A DNA stretch of 50,580 nucleotides, taken from assembly GCA_012271265.1 (NCBI GenBank), contig JAAXGQ010000040.1, positions 1 through 50,580 of the forward strand, read 5' to 3'. Made by a program: the position numbers and the translations under genes. The stretch is from Vicinamibacteraceae bacterium. Its GTDB lineage: Bacteria; Acidobacteriota; Vicinamibacteria; Marinacidobacterales; Marinacidobacteraceae. Shown in pieces: positions 1 through 8,325 of this stretch. The notes below the pieces were generated by a model. The model saw nothing but the letters and a program-made list of their open reading frames with translations. It was not told where the DNA came from and did not search any database. How positions within the stretch are numbered: the first letter of the stretch is position 1; each line of letters begins with the position of its first letter.

Positions 1-57
1 AGGACGCCGGCGCTCCATGCGGGCGGTGGCGTAGCCGGCGAGGACGCCGGCGCTCCA
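1..57 (+). repeat. Two copies of the GC-rich hairpin repeat (first cut by the window edge)
   Basis: A complete copy lies at 34-57 and the 3' part of another at 1-17. The core GCCGGCGAGGACGCCGGC is a perfect 7-bp inverted repeat (GCCGGCG / CGCCGGC) around an AGGA loop, followed by GCTCCA. The same sequence recurs near 16.1, 41.4, 49.0-49.3 and 50.4-50.5 kb. Here the copies sit just upstream of the aminotransferase gene at 81. They are not protein coding; short reading frames through them are artefacts. Confidence 0.9.
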
Positions 58-80
58 GGGGAGCGTGCGAGAATTGGCGC

Positions 81-1442
81 ATGAGCGCCAGGTCCACCGA
101 TGCCCTCCGGGGAGACGACTCCCCACCTGCCTGTAGCCCGCCGGGCAGCGCCGACGCGATCCGCGCCGCCCACCGCCGCTTCCTCATGCCGGCGGTCCAG
201 ACGTTCTACGACGAGCCGATGCCGATCGTCCGGGGACAGGGGAAGCACGTCTGGGACGCCGACGGCAACCGTTACCTGGACTTCTTCGGCGGCATCCTGA
301 CCGTCGGGCTCGGCCACTGCCACCCCGAGGTCAACCACGCGATCCGCCAGCAGGTGGACACCCTCCAGCACGTCTCCACCCTCTTCCCGACCCAGCCGAT
401 GGTCGAGGCGGCGGAACGCCTGGCGCGTCTGGCGCCGGGGGACTGCGACAAGACGTTCTTCACGAATTCCGGCACCGAGGCGAACGAGATGGCCATCCTG
501 CTCGCCGAGCTCCACACCGGAAGGTCCGAACTGATCGCCCTCCGCCACGGCTATACCGGGCGGAGCCGCCTTGCGATGGGCGCCACCGGGCAGTCCACCT
601 GGCGGGTCGGGGGCGGAAACGCCGCGGGCATCCGCCACGCCGCGAACGCCTACTGCTACCGCTGCCCCTTCGGGCTCGAGTACCCCTCCTGCGATCTCCG
701 TTGCGCCCGCGACATCGAGGACGTCGTCCGCACCACCACCTCCGGACGGATTGCCGGGTTCATCGCCGAGCCGATCCAGGGGGTGGGGGGGTTCATCACG
801 CCGCCGCCGGGGTACTTCGAAGTCGCGGTGGACATCGTGCGCCGCTACGGCGGGGTGTTCATCTGCGACGAGATCCAGACCGGCTGGGGGCGCACCGGGA
901 AGACCCTGAACGCCATTGACCACTGGGGCGTGGAGCCCGAGATCGTGACCTACGCCAAGGCCCTCGGGAACGGGATTCCGGTGGCGGCCACGGTCGCACG
1001 CGCGGAGATCGCCGACTCCTTCGTCGGCAACACCCTGTCCACCTTCGGTGGCAACCCGGTGAGCACGGCGGCGGCGAACGCGGTCCTCGAAGTGGTCGAG
1101 CGGGACGGGCTGGCGGACAATGCGGAGCGCGTGGGGAAGTTCCTTCGCGAGGGCTTGATGGAGCTTGCCGACGCGCATCCCGTCATCGGGGATGTCCGAG
1201 GCAAGGGGCTCATGCTGGCGCTGGAGTTCGTCGAGGACCGGGGCACGAAGGAGCCGGCGGCCGCGTTCACCGCCCGGCTCCTCCAGAACGCCCGCGACGA
1301 GGGGCTGCTGATCGGGAAGGGGGGGCTCTACGGCAACTGCGTCCGCATCTCCCCGCCGCTGAACATCGGGACCGCCGACGCGTCCGCCGCCCTGCGTCTC
1401 CTCGATCGGGCCCTCACCGCGACCGAAGCGGAACTCCGCTGA
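81..1442 (+). CDS. Class III PLP-dependent aminotransferase (alanine-glyoxylate / 4-aminobutyrate type)
   Basis: This 453-aa protein has the class III (ornithine/GABA/AGXT2-like) aminotransferase fold. Visible motifs are the N-terminal WDADGNRYLDFFGGI, the PLP-phosphate segment FTNSGTEANEMA, the cofactor-binding aspartate in FICDEIQTGWGRTG, and the Schiff-base lysine near residue 293 in TYAKALGNGIP. A cysteine-containing insert (CYRCPFGLEYPSCDLRC, about residues 191-207) is typical of the AGXT2/alanine-glyoxylate subgroup in my recollection. It would move an amino group between an amine or amino acid and a 2-oxo acid in the cytoplasm; the substrate cannot be fixed from sequence. A CoA-transferase gene follows 10 nt downstream, suggesting a shared catabolic operon. 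Confidence 0.85.
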   Translation: MSARSTDALRGDDSPPACSPPGSADAIRAAHRRFLMPAVQTFYDEPMPIVRGQGKHVWDADGNRYLDFFGGILTVGLGHCHPEVNHAIRQQVDTLQHVSTLFPTQPMVEAAERLARLAPGDCDKTFFTNSGTEANEMAILLAELHTGRSELIALRHGYTGRSRLAMGATGQSTWRVGGGNAAGIRHAANAYCYRCPFGLEYPSCDLRCARDIEDVVRTTTSGRIAGFIAEPIQGVGGFITPPPGYFEVAVDIVRRYGGVFICDEIQTGWGRTGKTLNAIDHWGVEPEIVTYAKALGNGIPVAATVARAEIADSFVGNTLSTFGGNPVSTAAANAVLEVVERDGLADNAERVGKFLREGLMELADAHPVIGDVRGKGLMLALEFVEDRGTKEPAAAFTARLLQNARDEGLLIGKGGLYGNCVRISPPLNIGTADASAALRLLDRALTATEAELR

Positions 1443-1452
1443 GTTCGGTGCG

Positions 1453-2595
1453 GTGAGTCCCGGCGGCCCTCCGCTCGGAGGGGTGCGGATCCTCGATCTG
1501 TCCCGCGTCCTCGCCGGACCCTACGCGACGATGATGCTCGCCGACCTCGGCGCCGAGGTCATCAAGATCGAACCGCCCGCCGGCGACGACACGCGGGGGT
1601 GGGGACCTCCGTTCCGGGCTGGGGAAAGCGCCTACTTCCTCGCGGTGAACCGGGGGAAGAAGAGTGTGGTGCTGAACCTCAAGACCGAGGAGGGAAAGGC
1701 GGCTCTGACGCGGCTCCTGGAGGGGGCCGATGTCCTCGTGGAGAACTTCCGGCCCGGGACTCTGGCGCGGCTGGGCTTTCCTCCGGAGGAGGTGATGCGG
1801 CGCTTTTCCCGCCTGATCTGGTGCTCGGTGTCCGCCTACGGCCAGTACGGCCCGCTCTCGAAGAAACCCGGCTACGACGCGATCATGCAGGGTGAGGCCG
1901 GCTGGATGGGCCTTACCGGCCCCCCCGAAGGACCTCCGACCAAGATCGGCGCGTCTCTCGCCGACATCTGCGCGGGGATGGTGGCGAGCTCCGGGATCCT
2001 CGCCGCGCTCTTCGCGCGGGAGCGCGACGGGCACGCCCGCCGTGTGGACGTGGCGCTCTTCGACTCTGTCGTGGCCACACTGTGCTACCAGGCGCAGGGC
2101 TACCTGCTGACCGGGGAGGAGCCGGTCCGCAGCGGCAATGCCCATCCTTCCCTGACCCCCTACGAGAGCTTCGAGGCTGCGGACGGCCAGGTCATCGTTG
2201 GCGTGGGCAACGATTCGCTCTGGAAGCGCTTCTGTCGGGTCGTCGCGCCGGAGTTGGACCGCCCGCGCTTCGAGAAGAACCCCGACCGCGTCCGCTGGCG
2301 CCGAGAGCTTCGCGCCCTGCTCGACCCGATCTTCCGCGCCCGTTCGCTGGACGACTGGGAGTCCACGCTCGGCGGCGCCGGCATCCCGGTCGGCCGGGTG
2401 CGGAGCGTGGCCGACATCCTCGAAAGCGCGCAGTTGCGCGCGCGGGGGATGGTGGTGGAGCGGACCCATCCGATCGTGGGCAAGCTGCGCCTCGTGAGCA
2501 ATCCGATCCAGTTCGACGGCAGCTCCCGCGCCGCGGCGCTGCCTCCGCCGACCATGGGTCAGCACACCCGGGAACTGCTCGAGGACTCCGGTTAG
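1453..2595 (+). CDS. CaiB/BaiF family (family III) CoA-transferase
   Basis: This 380-aa protein begins at GTG 1453. It has the family III CoA-transferase signature: N-terminal ILDLSRVLAGPYATMMLADLGA, then EVIKIEPPAGDDTR, then VENFRPGTLARLG, and GYDAIMQGEAGWMG. The aspartate of GYD, near residue 142, matches the catalytic Asp that forms the acyl anhydride in formyl-CoA transferase. It moves CoA between carboxylic acids; the acids involved are unknown. The length is normal for the family. It lies 10 nt behind the aminotransferase, so the two may act in one amino or organic acid catabolic route. Confidence 0.85.
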   Translation: MSPGGPPLGGVRILDLSRVLAGPYATMMLADLGAEVIKIEPPAGDDTRGWGPPFRAGESAYFLAVNRGKKSVVLNLKTEEGKAALTRLLEGADVLVENFRPGTLARLGFPPEEVMRRFSRLIWCSVSAYGQYGPLSKKPGYDAIMQGEAGWMGLTGPPEGPPTKIGASLADICAGMVASSGILAALFARERDGHARRVDVALFDSVVATLCYQAQGYLLTGEEPVRSGNAHPSLTPYESFEAADGQVIVGVGNDSLWKRFCRVVAPELDRPRFEKNPDRVRWRRELRALLDPIFRARSLDDWESTLGGAGIPVGRVRSVADILESAQLRARGMVVERTHPIVGKLRLVSNPIQFDGSSRAAALPPPTMGQHTRELLEDSG

Positions 2596-2651
2596 GGCAC
2601 CGGCCCGGACGCTGCTGCTCGGAATGGTTGCGATTTCGGCGCGGTGCTAGC

Positions 2652-3647
2652 ATGGCCGTTCAGGGTTCGGCGGGAGGTTTCTCGGGGGGGTTTCCCCAGG
2701 GTCGGAGGCGCATGGCGAGGATCGATTCCCGAGACGGGCGTCCCGACACGCGCCTCGACGGCCTCGCCGGCGGCGCCGAGGCGGCGTCCGCTGCGCCGCC
2801 GGTGTGGAAGGGGCCGGGCGCCATGGCCTCCATCGCTCTCCACCTGGCGGTGGCGGCCATCCTGTTCCTGCCCGGGCTGGGTCTTCTGGACTCTTCGGAC
2901 GACTCCCTTCTCGGCGTGAGCCCGCGGTTCGACTTTCGGGTCGCCGGAGGTGAGGGGGCCGGCAGCGGCGGGGGCGGCGGCGGCAGCCGGGGAGACCGGA
3001 TCAGCGCCTACATCCCGGTCCGCGTGGAGCCGGAGCCCCAGCCGGAACCGGAGCCGCCCCGAGAGGCGCCGATCGCCCCGCGCAGGCCGCGCCCGCTCCG
3101 TTTTGAGGATCTCGAGAACCTCGCCGACCAGCCGGACATGACCACCCAGATGCTGGCGAGCGTCTATTCGCCGCAGGCGGTGGCGTCCCCCGGCCTCTCC
3201 CTTTCCGACTTCACCGACCGAGGGGGACGGGACCCCGCCCCGAGTGCCGGGACCGGGGGCGGGCTCGGCGGCGGGGACGGGATCGGAACCGGGGAGGGCC
3301 AGGGCTGGGGAGTGGGCCCCGGCTTCGGTGGCGGCTCCGGGGGGGGCGCCTACGCCCCCGGCGGCTACGACGTCGAGCCGCAACTGATCTTCGAGCCGGA
3401 AGAACCCCCCTACCCGGAAACGGCCCGACGCCGCCGGCTTGGAGGGGAGGTCATGCTCCAGGTGCTGGTGAAGCTCGACGGCAGCACCGAGGTGCTCACG
3501 GTCCTCAAGTCCGGTTGCCGGGCCTGCGTGGAGACGGCCCGCCGCCACGCCCTCCTTTACCGGTGGGCGCCCGCGCTAAAGGACGGCAAGCCGGTCGAAG
3601 CGGTCGGCATGATCACGGTCCGCTTCGGCCTGTTCCCGACCGGCTGA
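2652..3647 (+). CDS. TonB-family C-terminal domain protein with glycine-rich linker
   Basis: The 331-aa product is read from ATG 2652. After a polar N-terminus comes one hydrophobic segment (about residues 57-78, IALHLAVAAILFLPGLGLL), then a Gly-rich stretch, a Pro/Glu linker (EPEPQPEPEPP), a second long Gly-rich region, and a C-terminal TonB-like fold (PPYPETARRRRLGGEV to the end). This is the layout of inner-membrane-anchored periplasmic energy transducers. Two cysteines in SGCRACV inside the TonB domain are unusual and could form a disulfide. No ExbB or ExbD gene is nearby, so coupling to proton-motive force is inferred only. hpt follows 8 nt downstream. Confidence 0.75.
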   Translation: MAVQGSAGGFSGGFPQGRRRMARIDSRDGRPDTRLDGLAGGAEAASAAPPVWKGPGAMASIALHLAVAAILFLPGLGLLDSSDDSLLGVSPRFDFRVAGGEGAGSGGGGGGSRGDRISAYIPVRVEPEPQPEPEPPREAPIAPRRPRPLRFEDLENLADQPDMTTQMLASVYSPQAVASPGLSLSDFTDRGGRDPAPSAGTGGGLGGGDGIGTGEGQGWGVGPGFGGGSGGGAYAPGGYDVEPQLIFEPEEPPYPETARRRRLGGEVMLQVLVKLDGSTEVLTVLKSGCRACVETARRHALLYRWAPALKDGKPVEAVGMITVRFGLFPTG

Positions 3648-3655
3648 CCCCCCGC

Positions 3656-4246
3656 GTGTCCGATTCCGCGGCCGCCGTTGCGGCGCCCGTCGAGGCGGCG
3701 CCGGGATGTCCGTCGCCCGAGGCCCGCCCCGTCGAGCTGCTGTCCGAGGAAACCATCGCGGCCCGGGTTCTCGAGCTCGCCGAAGAGATCGCCGCCGCCG
3801 CCGGCGATTCTCCGCTCCACCTGGTGGTGGTCCTGCGCGGCGCCTTCGTGTTTGCGGCGGACCTTGTGCGGGCGCTCGATCGCGTCGGGGTCGAAGTGAC
3901 CGTCGGCTTCTGCCGGATCGCGTCCTACGGTGACGGGACGACCCCGGGAAAGCCGAGGCTCGAACTCCCTTCGCCGGAATCGCTCCACGGCCGGGACGTT
4001 CTGATCGTGGAGGACATCGTGGACACCGGGGTCGCGTTCGACGCCCTGCTCCCGGGCCTCGCCGGGTTCGGCCCGCGGTCGCTCCGCACGGTGGCGCTCC
4101 TCTCGAAGCCTTCGCGACGGCGGATCGGCGTGCCCATCGACCACGTGGGATTCCTCATCCCGGACCGCTTCGTCGTCGGGTACGGCCTAGACCACGCCGG
4201 CCGCTACCGCCAGCTGCCCTTCATCGGCGTCGTTTCCAGGGACTGA
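3656..4246 (+). CDS. hpt: Hypoxanthine (purine) phosphoribosyltransferase
   Basis: The protein is 196 aa from GTG 3656, which lies 8 nt after the previous stop; the open frame extends further upstream but overlaps the TonB-family gene. The type I PRTase PRPP-binding loop is clear in VLIVEDIVDTG. The flexible-loop region (RIASYGDGTTPGKP) and the C-terminal IPDRFVVGYGLDHAGRYRQL are diagnostic of Hpt. It converts hypoxanthine or guanine plus PRPP to IMP or GMP in the cytoplasm. The N-terminus carries about 20 extra Ala-rich residues. It faces, tail to tail, a nucleoside phosphorylase and a nucleoside transporter, which together form a purine-salvage neighbourhood. Confidence 0.9.
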   Translation: MSDSAAAVAAPVEAAPGCPSPEARPVELLSEETIAARVLELAEEIAAAAGDSPLHLVVVLRGAFVFAADLVRALDRVGVEVTVGFCRIASYGDGTTPGKPRLELPSPESLHGRDVLIVEDIVDTGVAFDALLPGLAGFGPRSLRTVALLSKPSRRRIGVPIDHVGFLIPDRFVVGYGLDHAGRYRQLPFIGVVSRD

Positions 4247-4248
4247 AG

Positions 4249-4263
4249 GCCGGGGGGCCCGGC
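4249..4263. terminator. GC hairpin between convergent hpt and purine nucleoside phosphorylase
   Basis: In the 17-nt gap between the two convergent stop codons, GCCGGG (4249-4254) pairs with CCCGGC (4258-4263) around a GGG loop. There is no T tract on either strand, so this would be at best a weak bidirectional terminator or an RNA-protecting hairpin. Confidence 0.3.
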
Positions 4264-5142
4264 TCAAGCGCTCCCTTGGAGCTCCGGTTCCGCCGCAGCC
4301 GCGGTGATGAGGCGGGCAAGCCTCGGGGCGGCTTTGCCAGCCACCTCGTTCACGTGGTCCGCATCGAGGGGCGCGTCGCCGCACCCCGCCGCGAGGTTGG
4401 AGCAGAAGGCGAGGCCGGCGATCCGCAGTCCGGCGTGGCGCGCGGCGATGGCCTCGGTGACCACGGACATCCCCACCACGTCACCGCCGATCCGGGACAG
4501 CATCCGGATCTCGGCCGGCGTTTCGAACTGGGGACCGAGAACCCCGGCGTAGACGCCGGCCGGCACCCTCATGCCGAGCCTGTCGGCGGCCCGGCGGAAC
4601 GCGGCCCGGAGCCCCCGATCCCAGGCGTGGGTCATGTCCGGGAAGCGGGCCTCCGGGCCGGGCTCCTCCCCCCGGAGCGGACTCGTGCCGGTGAGGTTCA
4701 GGTGGTCCTCGATGGCCATGAAGTCGCCTACCCGGAGGTCGGGACGCATGGCGCCGACCGCCGCGGTGAGGAGCAGTCGGCGGATCCCGAGCGCCGCCAG
4801 AAGGCGCACCCCGAACGCGGCCTCGTCCGGACTCCGTCCCTCGTAGAGATGGTGGCGACCGAGGAGCGCGGCTGCCGGGAGGGGTGGCGCTCCTTCAGGG
4901 TGGATGGTCCCGAAAACGAGGCGGCTCCGATGTCCCGGCGCGGTGCAGGCCGCGAGTCCGGGAATGGCGGAATAGGGAAGCGAGCGGGTGTTCTCGAGGC
5001 AGCCGGGCGGCTTCTCCGAGGCGCGCGCGAGCCCGGAACCGAAGACGAACCCCACTTCGGGAAGGACGGCTCCGGCCCGGACCGCCCAGTCCCGCACCGC
5101 GCCGGACGCCCTTTCGACCATGGCGGCGACTTCAGGCTTCAC
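4264..5142 (-). CDS. Purine nucleoside phosphorylase (trimeric, class I)
   Basis: The 292-aa protein starts at GTG, with GAGGAGG just upstream and after the nupC stop. Family motifs are FVFGSGLA near the N-terminus (phosphate loop), the GRHHLYEG box, LLLTAAVGA, the base-site segment GPQFETPAEIRM, and GMSVVTEAIAA. This is the mammalian/PunA-type trimeric PNP rather than hexameric DeoD. It cleaves inosine or guanosine with phosphate to the free base and ribose-1-phosphate. The gene is 9 nt behind a concentrative nucleoside transporter on the same strand and faces hpt, so imported nucleosides can be cleaved and the base recaptured as nucleotide. Confidence 0.9.
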   Translation of the reverse strand: MKPEVAAMVERASGAVRDWAVRAGAVLPEVGFVFGSGLARASEKPPGCLENTRSLPYSAIPGLAACTAPGHRSRLVFGTIHPEGAPPLPAAALLGRHHLYEGRSPDEAAFGVRLLAALGIRRLLLTAAVGAMRPDLRVGDFMAIEDHLNLTGTSPLRGEEPGPEARFPDMTHAWDRGLRAAFRRAADRLGMRVPAGVYAGVLGPQFETPAEIRMLSRIGGDVVGMSVVTEAIAARHAGLRIAGLAFCSNLAAGCGDAPLDADHVNEVAGKAAPRLARLITAAAAEPELQGSA

Positions 5143-5151
5143 GGGACCTCC

Positions 5152-6360
5152 TCAGATGCCGGAAATCAGCATCCCGGCGATGGCCGCCGTGAGCAGCGTG
5201 GCCAGGGTGCCGCCGAGCAGCGCCCGCAGGCCGAGACGGGCGAGATCGCGTTTCCGGTCCGGGGCGAGGGCCCCGATTCCGCCGATCTGAATTCCGATGG
5301 AGCCGAAATTCGCGAATCCGAAGATGGCGAAGGTGGCGATCACTTCCGTCCTCGCCGAGAGGGCGCCTTCCGCCTTGAGCGCGGCGAGGTCCAGGTAGGC
5401 CACGAACTCGTTGAAGATGACTTTCTTCCCCAACATCGCGGCGACCGGCCCGACTTCGCCGGCCGGGACCCCGATCAGGAAGGCGAGCGGGGTGAAGAGG
5501 GCGCCCAGGATTCCGGAGAGCGAGAGGCCCACCATCCCGAGGGGCAGGTCGATGAGAGCCACCAGGCTGAGGAAGGCGATGAGCATCGCCACCACGTTGA
5601 GGACGAGCTTCATGCCTGCCGACGCGCCGCTCGCAGCCGCGTCGATCAGATTCGCGTCCGGCCGCTCCACCTTCCAGTTCACCTGGCCGGAGGTCTCCGC
5701 CGCCCTCGTCTCCGGGACCAGGATCTTGGCCATCATGAGCGCCGCCGGCGCGTTCACCAGGCTTGCCGCCAGCAGGAAGCGCGCGTCCACGCCGAGGGCG
5801 ATGTAGGCCGCGAGCATCCCCCCGGACACGGTGGCCATGCCGGACACCATGACGGCGTGCAGCTCGGAGCGGGTCATTTTGTTCAGGTAGGGAGCGACCG
5901 CCAGCGGGGCTTCCGTCTGGCCCATGAACACGTTCGCCGCCGCGGCCAGGGTCTCCGCCCCGCTCGTGCGCAGCGTCTTCACCATCGCCCGGGCGATCCC
6001 GACCACGATCAGCTGGAGGATCCCGAGGTGATAGAGCACCGAGGAGACCGAGGCGATGTAGACGATGGCCGGCAGGGCCGAGATGGCGAGGATCAGCCCG
6101 AAACGTTCCCGGTCGGCGAGCGGGCCGAAGACCAGCTCGATCCCGGCGTTCGCCTGCTGAAGGGCCAGGTCGACCACGTCTGCGACCGCCGAAAGCGCGG
6201 CCGCCCCGACCGGGCTCTTGAGGACGAAGAGGGCGAAGGCGATCTGCAGGGTCAGCGACCACCCGACGATGCGCCATGGAAAGCGGCGCCGGTCGGTGGA
6301 GAACACCCACGCCACGCCGATCAGGACCGCCACGCCGAGGACGGGGAGCGCGGCCGTCAT
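5152..6360 (-). CDS. NupC-type concentrative nucleoside transporter
   Basis: The 402-aa polytopic protein has the CNT architecture: N-terminal hydrophobic segments with FPWRIVGWSLTLQIAFA, then the substrate-site motif FMGQTEAPLAVAPYL, VSGMATVSGGMLAAYI, and the second signature FNEFVAYLDLAAL before the last helices (FANFGSIGIQIGGIGALAP). GQTE and NEFVAYL match the nucleoside-contacting residues of Vibrio CNT. It imports nucleosides with Na+ or H+ across the inner membrane. The coupling ion cannot be told here. The next gene, 9 nt downstream, is the phosphorylase that would use the imported substrate. Confidence 0.92.
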   Translation of the reverse strand: MTAALPVLGVAVLIGVAWVFSTDRRRFPWRIVGWSLTLQIAFALFVLKSPVGAAALSAVADVVDLALQQANAGIELVFGPLADRERFGLILAISALPAIVYIASVSSVLYHLGILQLIVVGIARAMVKTLRTSGAETLAAAANVFMGQTEAPLAVAPYLNKMTRSELHAVMVSGMATVSGGMLAAYIALGVDARFLLAASLVNAPAALMMAKILVPETRAAETSGQVNWKVERPDANLIDAAASGASAGMKLVLNVVAMLIAFLSLVALIDLPLGMVGLSLSGILGALFTPLAFLIGVPAGEVGPVAAMLGKKVIFNEFVAYLDLAALKAEGALSARTEVIATFAIFGFANFGSIGIQIGGIGALAPDRKRDLARLGLRALLGGTLATLLTAAIAGMLISGI

Positions 6361-6406
6361 GCGGGGCGGGCCCCCGGGTCCTCGGTCCGACGGGCGCCGG
6401 AAGCGA

Positions 6407-6577
6407 TCAGCCGCCCAGCAGGTACATCAGCCATCCGACTCCAAGCGCGAATCCCGTGAACGAGGCGAAGGCCCACGCGGCGAAGCGGATCCGCTCGCGC
6501 AGTCCTTCTCGCAGCAGACAGGCGAACGCTGGCGATACGAGGGCCGCGAAGAGGAGCAGCGCCGCGAAATGGCTCAT
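6407..6577 (-). CDS. Small two-helix membrane protein, 56 aa
   Basis: A short frame begins at ATG (6577-6575), overlapping the stop of the upstream 150-aa gene as ATGA, which argues for coupled translation. The product starts MSHFAALLLFAALVSPAFA, has a charged loop (LLREGLRERIRF) and a second hydrophobic segment ending GWLMYLLGG. The N-terminal stretch could be a helix or a signal sequence. I recall similar short proteins next to the same partner in Acidobacteriota, but the function is unknown. nupC begins 46 nt downstream. Confidence 0.65.
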   Translation of the reverse strand: MSHFAALLLFAALVSPAFACLLREGLRERIRFAAWAFASFTGFALGVGWLMYLLGG

Positions 6578-7026
6578 GCGGCGGAAGCCCCGTCCGGGCT
6601 CTTCGCCCCGGTGGCGATGTCCCAGGCGTCGAGCACGACCAGCAGGTTGAGGAGGCCGGCGACGATCAGGAAGGCGTACCCGTACTCGTAAGTCGGTGCG
6701 GCCGGATCACCGGCGCCAAGTCCGAGGGCCCGGGCGCCCAGATAAAGGCCGCCGGCCCCCATCTCGGCGAGCCCGGCGAGGAGCGTAAGAGGAGCGGCGG
6801 TGTCCAGAGCGAAGAACTCGCCATGCATGGCGATCCCGAAACCGAACAGCAGCCCGATCGAAGCCAGGAACACCACCCCGGTCCCCACCCGGCCAAGGAG
6901 AACGTGGCCGAGCCCGGGAAGCAACACCCCGGCGGCGCAGGTGAGGGCCGGATTCGCGCCCTCCGGGGTCGGCGCCGGCCGTCCAACGGTGTCGTTCCCG
7001 GCGCCGCCGCGCTGTGCCTTGGCCAT
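6574..7026 (-). CDS. Uncharacterised multi-span membrane protein (DUF6677-like)
   Basis: The 150-aa product is read from ATG 7026; the open frame extends further but into the divergent thiolase gene. It has about four hydrophobic segments. It starts with a TM2-like pattern (LLPGLGHVLLGRVGTGVVFLA), continues FGFGIAMHGEFF, and ends TYEYGYAFLIVAGLLNLLVV followed by LDAWDIATG. From memory this matches a conserved acidobacterial family listed as DUF6677; no function is known. The stop overlaps the start of the 56-aa membrane gene. It is divergent from the thiolase across a 42-nt gap that must hold both 5' regions. Confidence 0.75.
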   Translation of the reverse strand: MAKAQRGGAGNDTVGRPAPTPEGANPALTCAAGVLLPGLGHVLLGRVGTGVVFLASIGLLFGFGIAMHGEFFALDTAAPLTLLAGLAEMGAGGLYLGARALGLGAGDPAAPTYEYGYAFLIVAGLLNLLVVLDAWDIATGAKSPDGASAA

Positions 7027-7068
7027 GGCGCAAAAGTGTACAGAGCGCCGCGATACCCTTCGCGCGCC

Positions 7069-8325
7069 ATGAGCCGGAACGCTGCCGCCCCGCGTCAAGG
7101 CGTTCTGATTCTTGGGGGAGCCCGGACTCCGATGGCGCCTTTTCTGGGCGATTTCGCCGGATTCACCGCCGTGCAGCTCGGCGCCGAAGCGGCCCGGGGA
7201 GCCCTCGATCGGGCCGGGATCGAACCGGAACGGGTCGACCACGTCGTGGTCGGGAACGCCCAGCAGACGAGCGCTGACGCGATCTATGGCGCGCGTCATG
7301 TGGGGCTCGCCGCAGGCGTGCCCGAGGCCGTTCCCGCGCTCACCGTGAACCGGCTCTGCGGCTCCGGAATCCAGTCGGTGATTTCGGGCGTCCACCTGAT
7401 GCTCGCCGGGGAAGCGAAGATCGTGCTGGCCGGCGGGATGGAGTCCATGAGCCAGGCCCCTTACGTGCTCCGGGGCGCGCGGACCGGGCTCCGCCTCGGT
7501 CACGGCAAGCTGGAGGACAGCCTGATGGCGGCCCTCACCGATGCCCGCTGCGGCCTCACCATGTCGGACACGGCGGAAAACGTCGCGCAGCAGACCGGGG
7601 TGACCCGTGAGGACTCCGACCGCTATGCCCTCGCCAGCCAGCAGCGGGCGGACCGCGCCTTCCGCGCCGGACGGCACGCCGAGGAGATCGTTCCGGTCAC
7701 CGTCTCCTCGAGAAAGGGGTCGCGCGTCGTCCGTGAGGATGGACACCGCCGCCCGGGGACGACGCTGGAAGGGCTCGCGAAGCTGCGTCCGGCGTTCCGG
7801 AAGGACGGCATCGTCACCGCGGGCAACGCGAGCGGAATCGTGGACGGCGGCGCCGCGCTGGTGCTCGCCCTCGAGGACGTCGCCTCCGAGGTCGCCTCAG
7901 CGGCCGACGTCGTCCCGCTCGGTCGGGTCGTCTCCTGGGCCACTGCCGGAGTTCCTCCGGAGGTGATGGGGCTCGGACCGGTGCCCGCGACCCGGAAGGC
8001 CCTGGCTGCCGCCGGCCTCGGCCTCGACGACATGGACGCGATCGAGGTGAACGAGGCGTTCGCCCCCCAGGTCCTCGCCGTGGAGCGGGAACTTGGACTC
8101 GACCGCGGGCGGACGAACCGGAACGGGGGCGCCATCGCTCTCGGCCACCCGCTCGGCGCGACCGGCACGCGGCTGCTCCTCACCCTCCTTCTGGAGCTCG
8201 GGAGAAGCGGCGGCCGTTACGGACTGGCCACGGCATGCATCGGCGGCGGCCAGGGGATCGCCATGGTCGTCGAGTCTCTCGGCGGAGCTTCGGGCGGCGC
8301 GGCGGCCTCAGGGGAGGCCGCGTGA
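7069..8325 (+). CDS. Thiolase (acetyl-CoA C-acyltransferase)
   Basis: The protein is 418 aa from ATG 7069. The active-site cysteine is C97 in VNRLCGSGIQSV; the other catalytic pieces are GHPLGATGTR (His) and ACIGGGQG (second Cys). NEAFAPQVLAVERELG and GNASGIVDGGAA are also typical. It either condenses two acetyl-CoA or thiolytically cleaves 3-ketoacyl-CoA; the sequence does not separate the biosynthetic from the degradative type. It is translationally coupled (GTGA) to an enoyl-CoA hydratase, which favours a role in beta-oxidation or short-chain acyl-CoA metabolism. Confidence 0.93.
   Translation: MSRNAAAPRQGVLILGGARTPMAPFLGDFAGFTAVQLGAEAARGALDRAGIEPERVDHVVVGNAQQTSADAIYGARHVGLAAGVPEAVPALTVNRLCGSGIQSVISGVHLMLAGEAKIVLAGGMESMSQAPYVLRGARTGLRLGHGKLEDSLMAALTDARCGLTMSDTAENVAQQTGVTREDSDRYALASQQRADRAFRAGRHAEEIVPVTVSSRKGSRVVREDGHRRPGTTLEGLAKLRPAFRKDGIVTAGNASGIVDGGAALVLALEDVASEVASAADVVPLGRVVSWATAGVPPEVMGLGPVPATRKALAAAGLGLDDMDAIEVNEAFAPQVLAVERELGLDRGRTNRNGGAIALGHPLGATGTRLLLTLLLELGRSGGRYGLATACIGGGQGIAMVVESLGGASGGAAASGEAA

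Noticed and set aside
4276-6459. 727-aa plus-strand open frame opposite pnp and nupC
   Set aside because: Composition is a low-complexity Arg/Gly/Glu/His mix typical of the antisense of GC-rich genes; the opposite strand carries two clear enzyme/transporter families with the right lengths.
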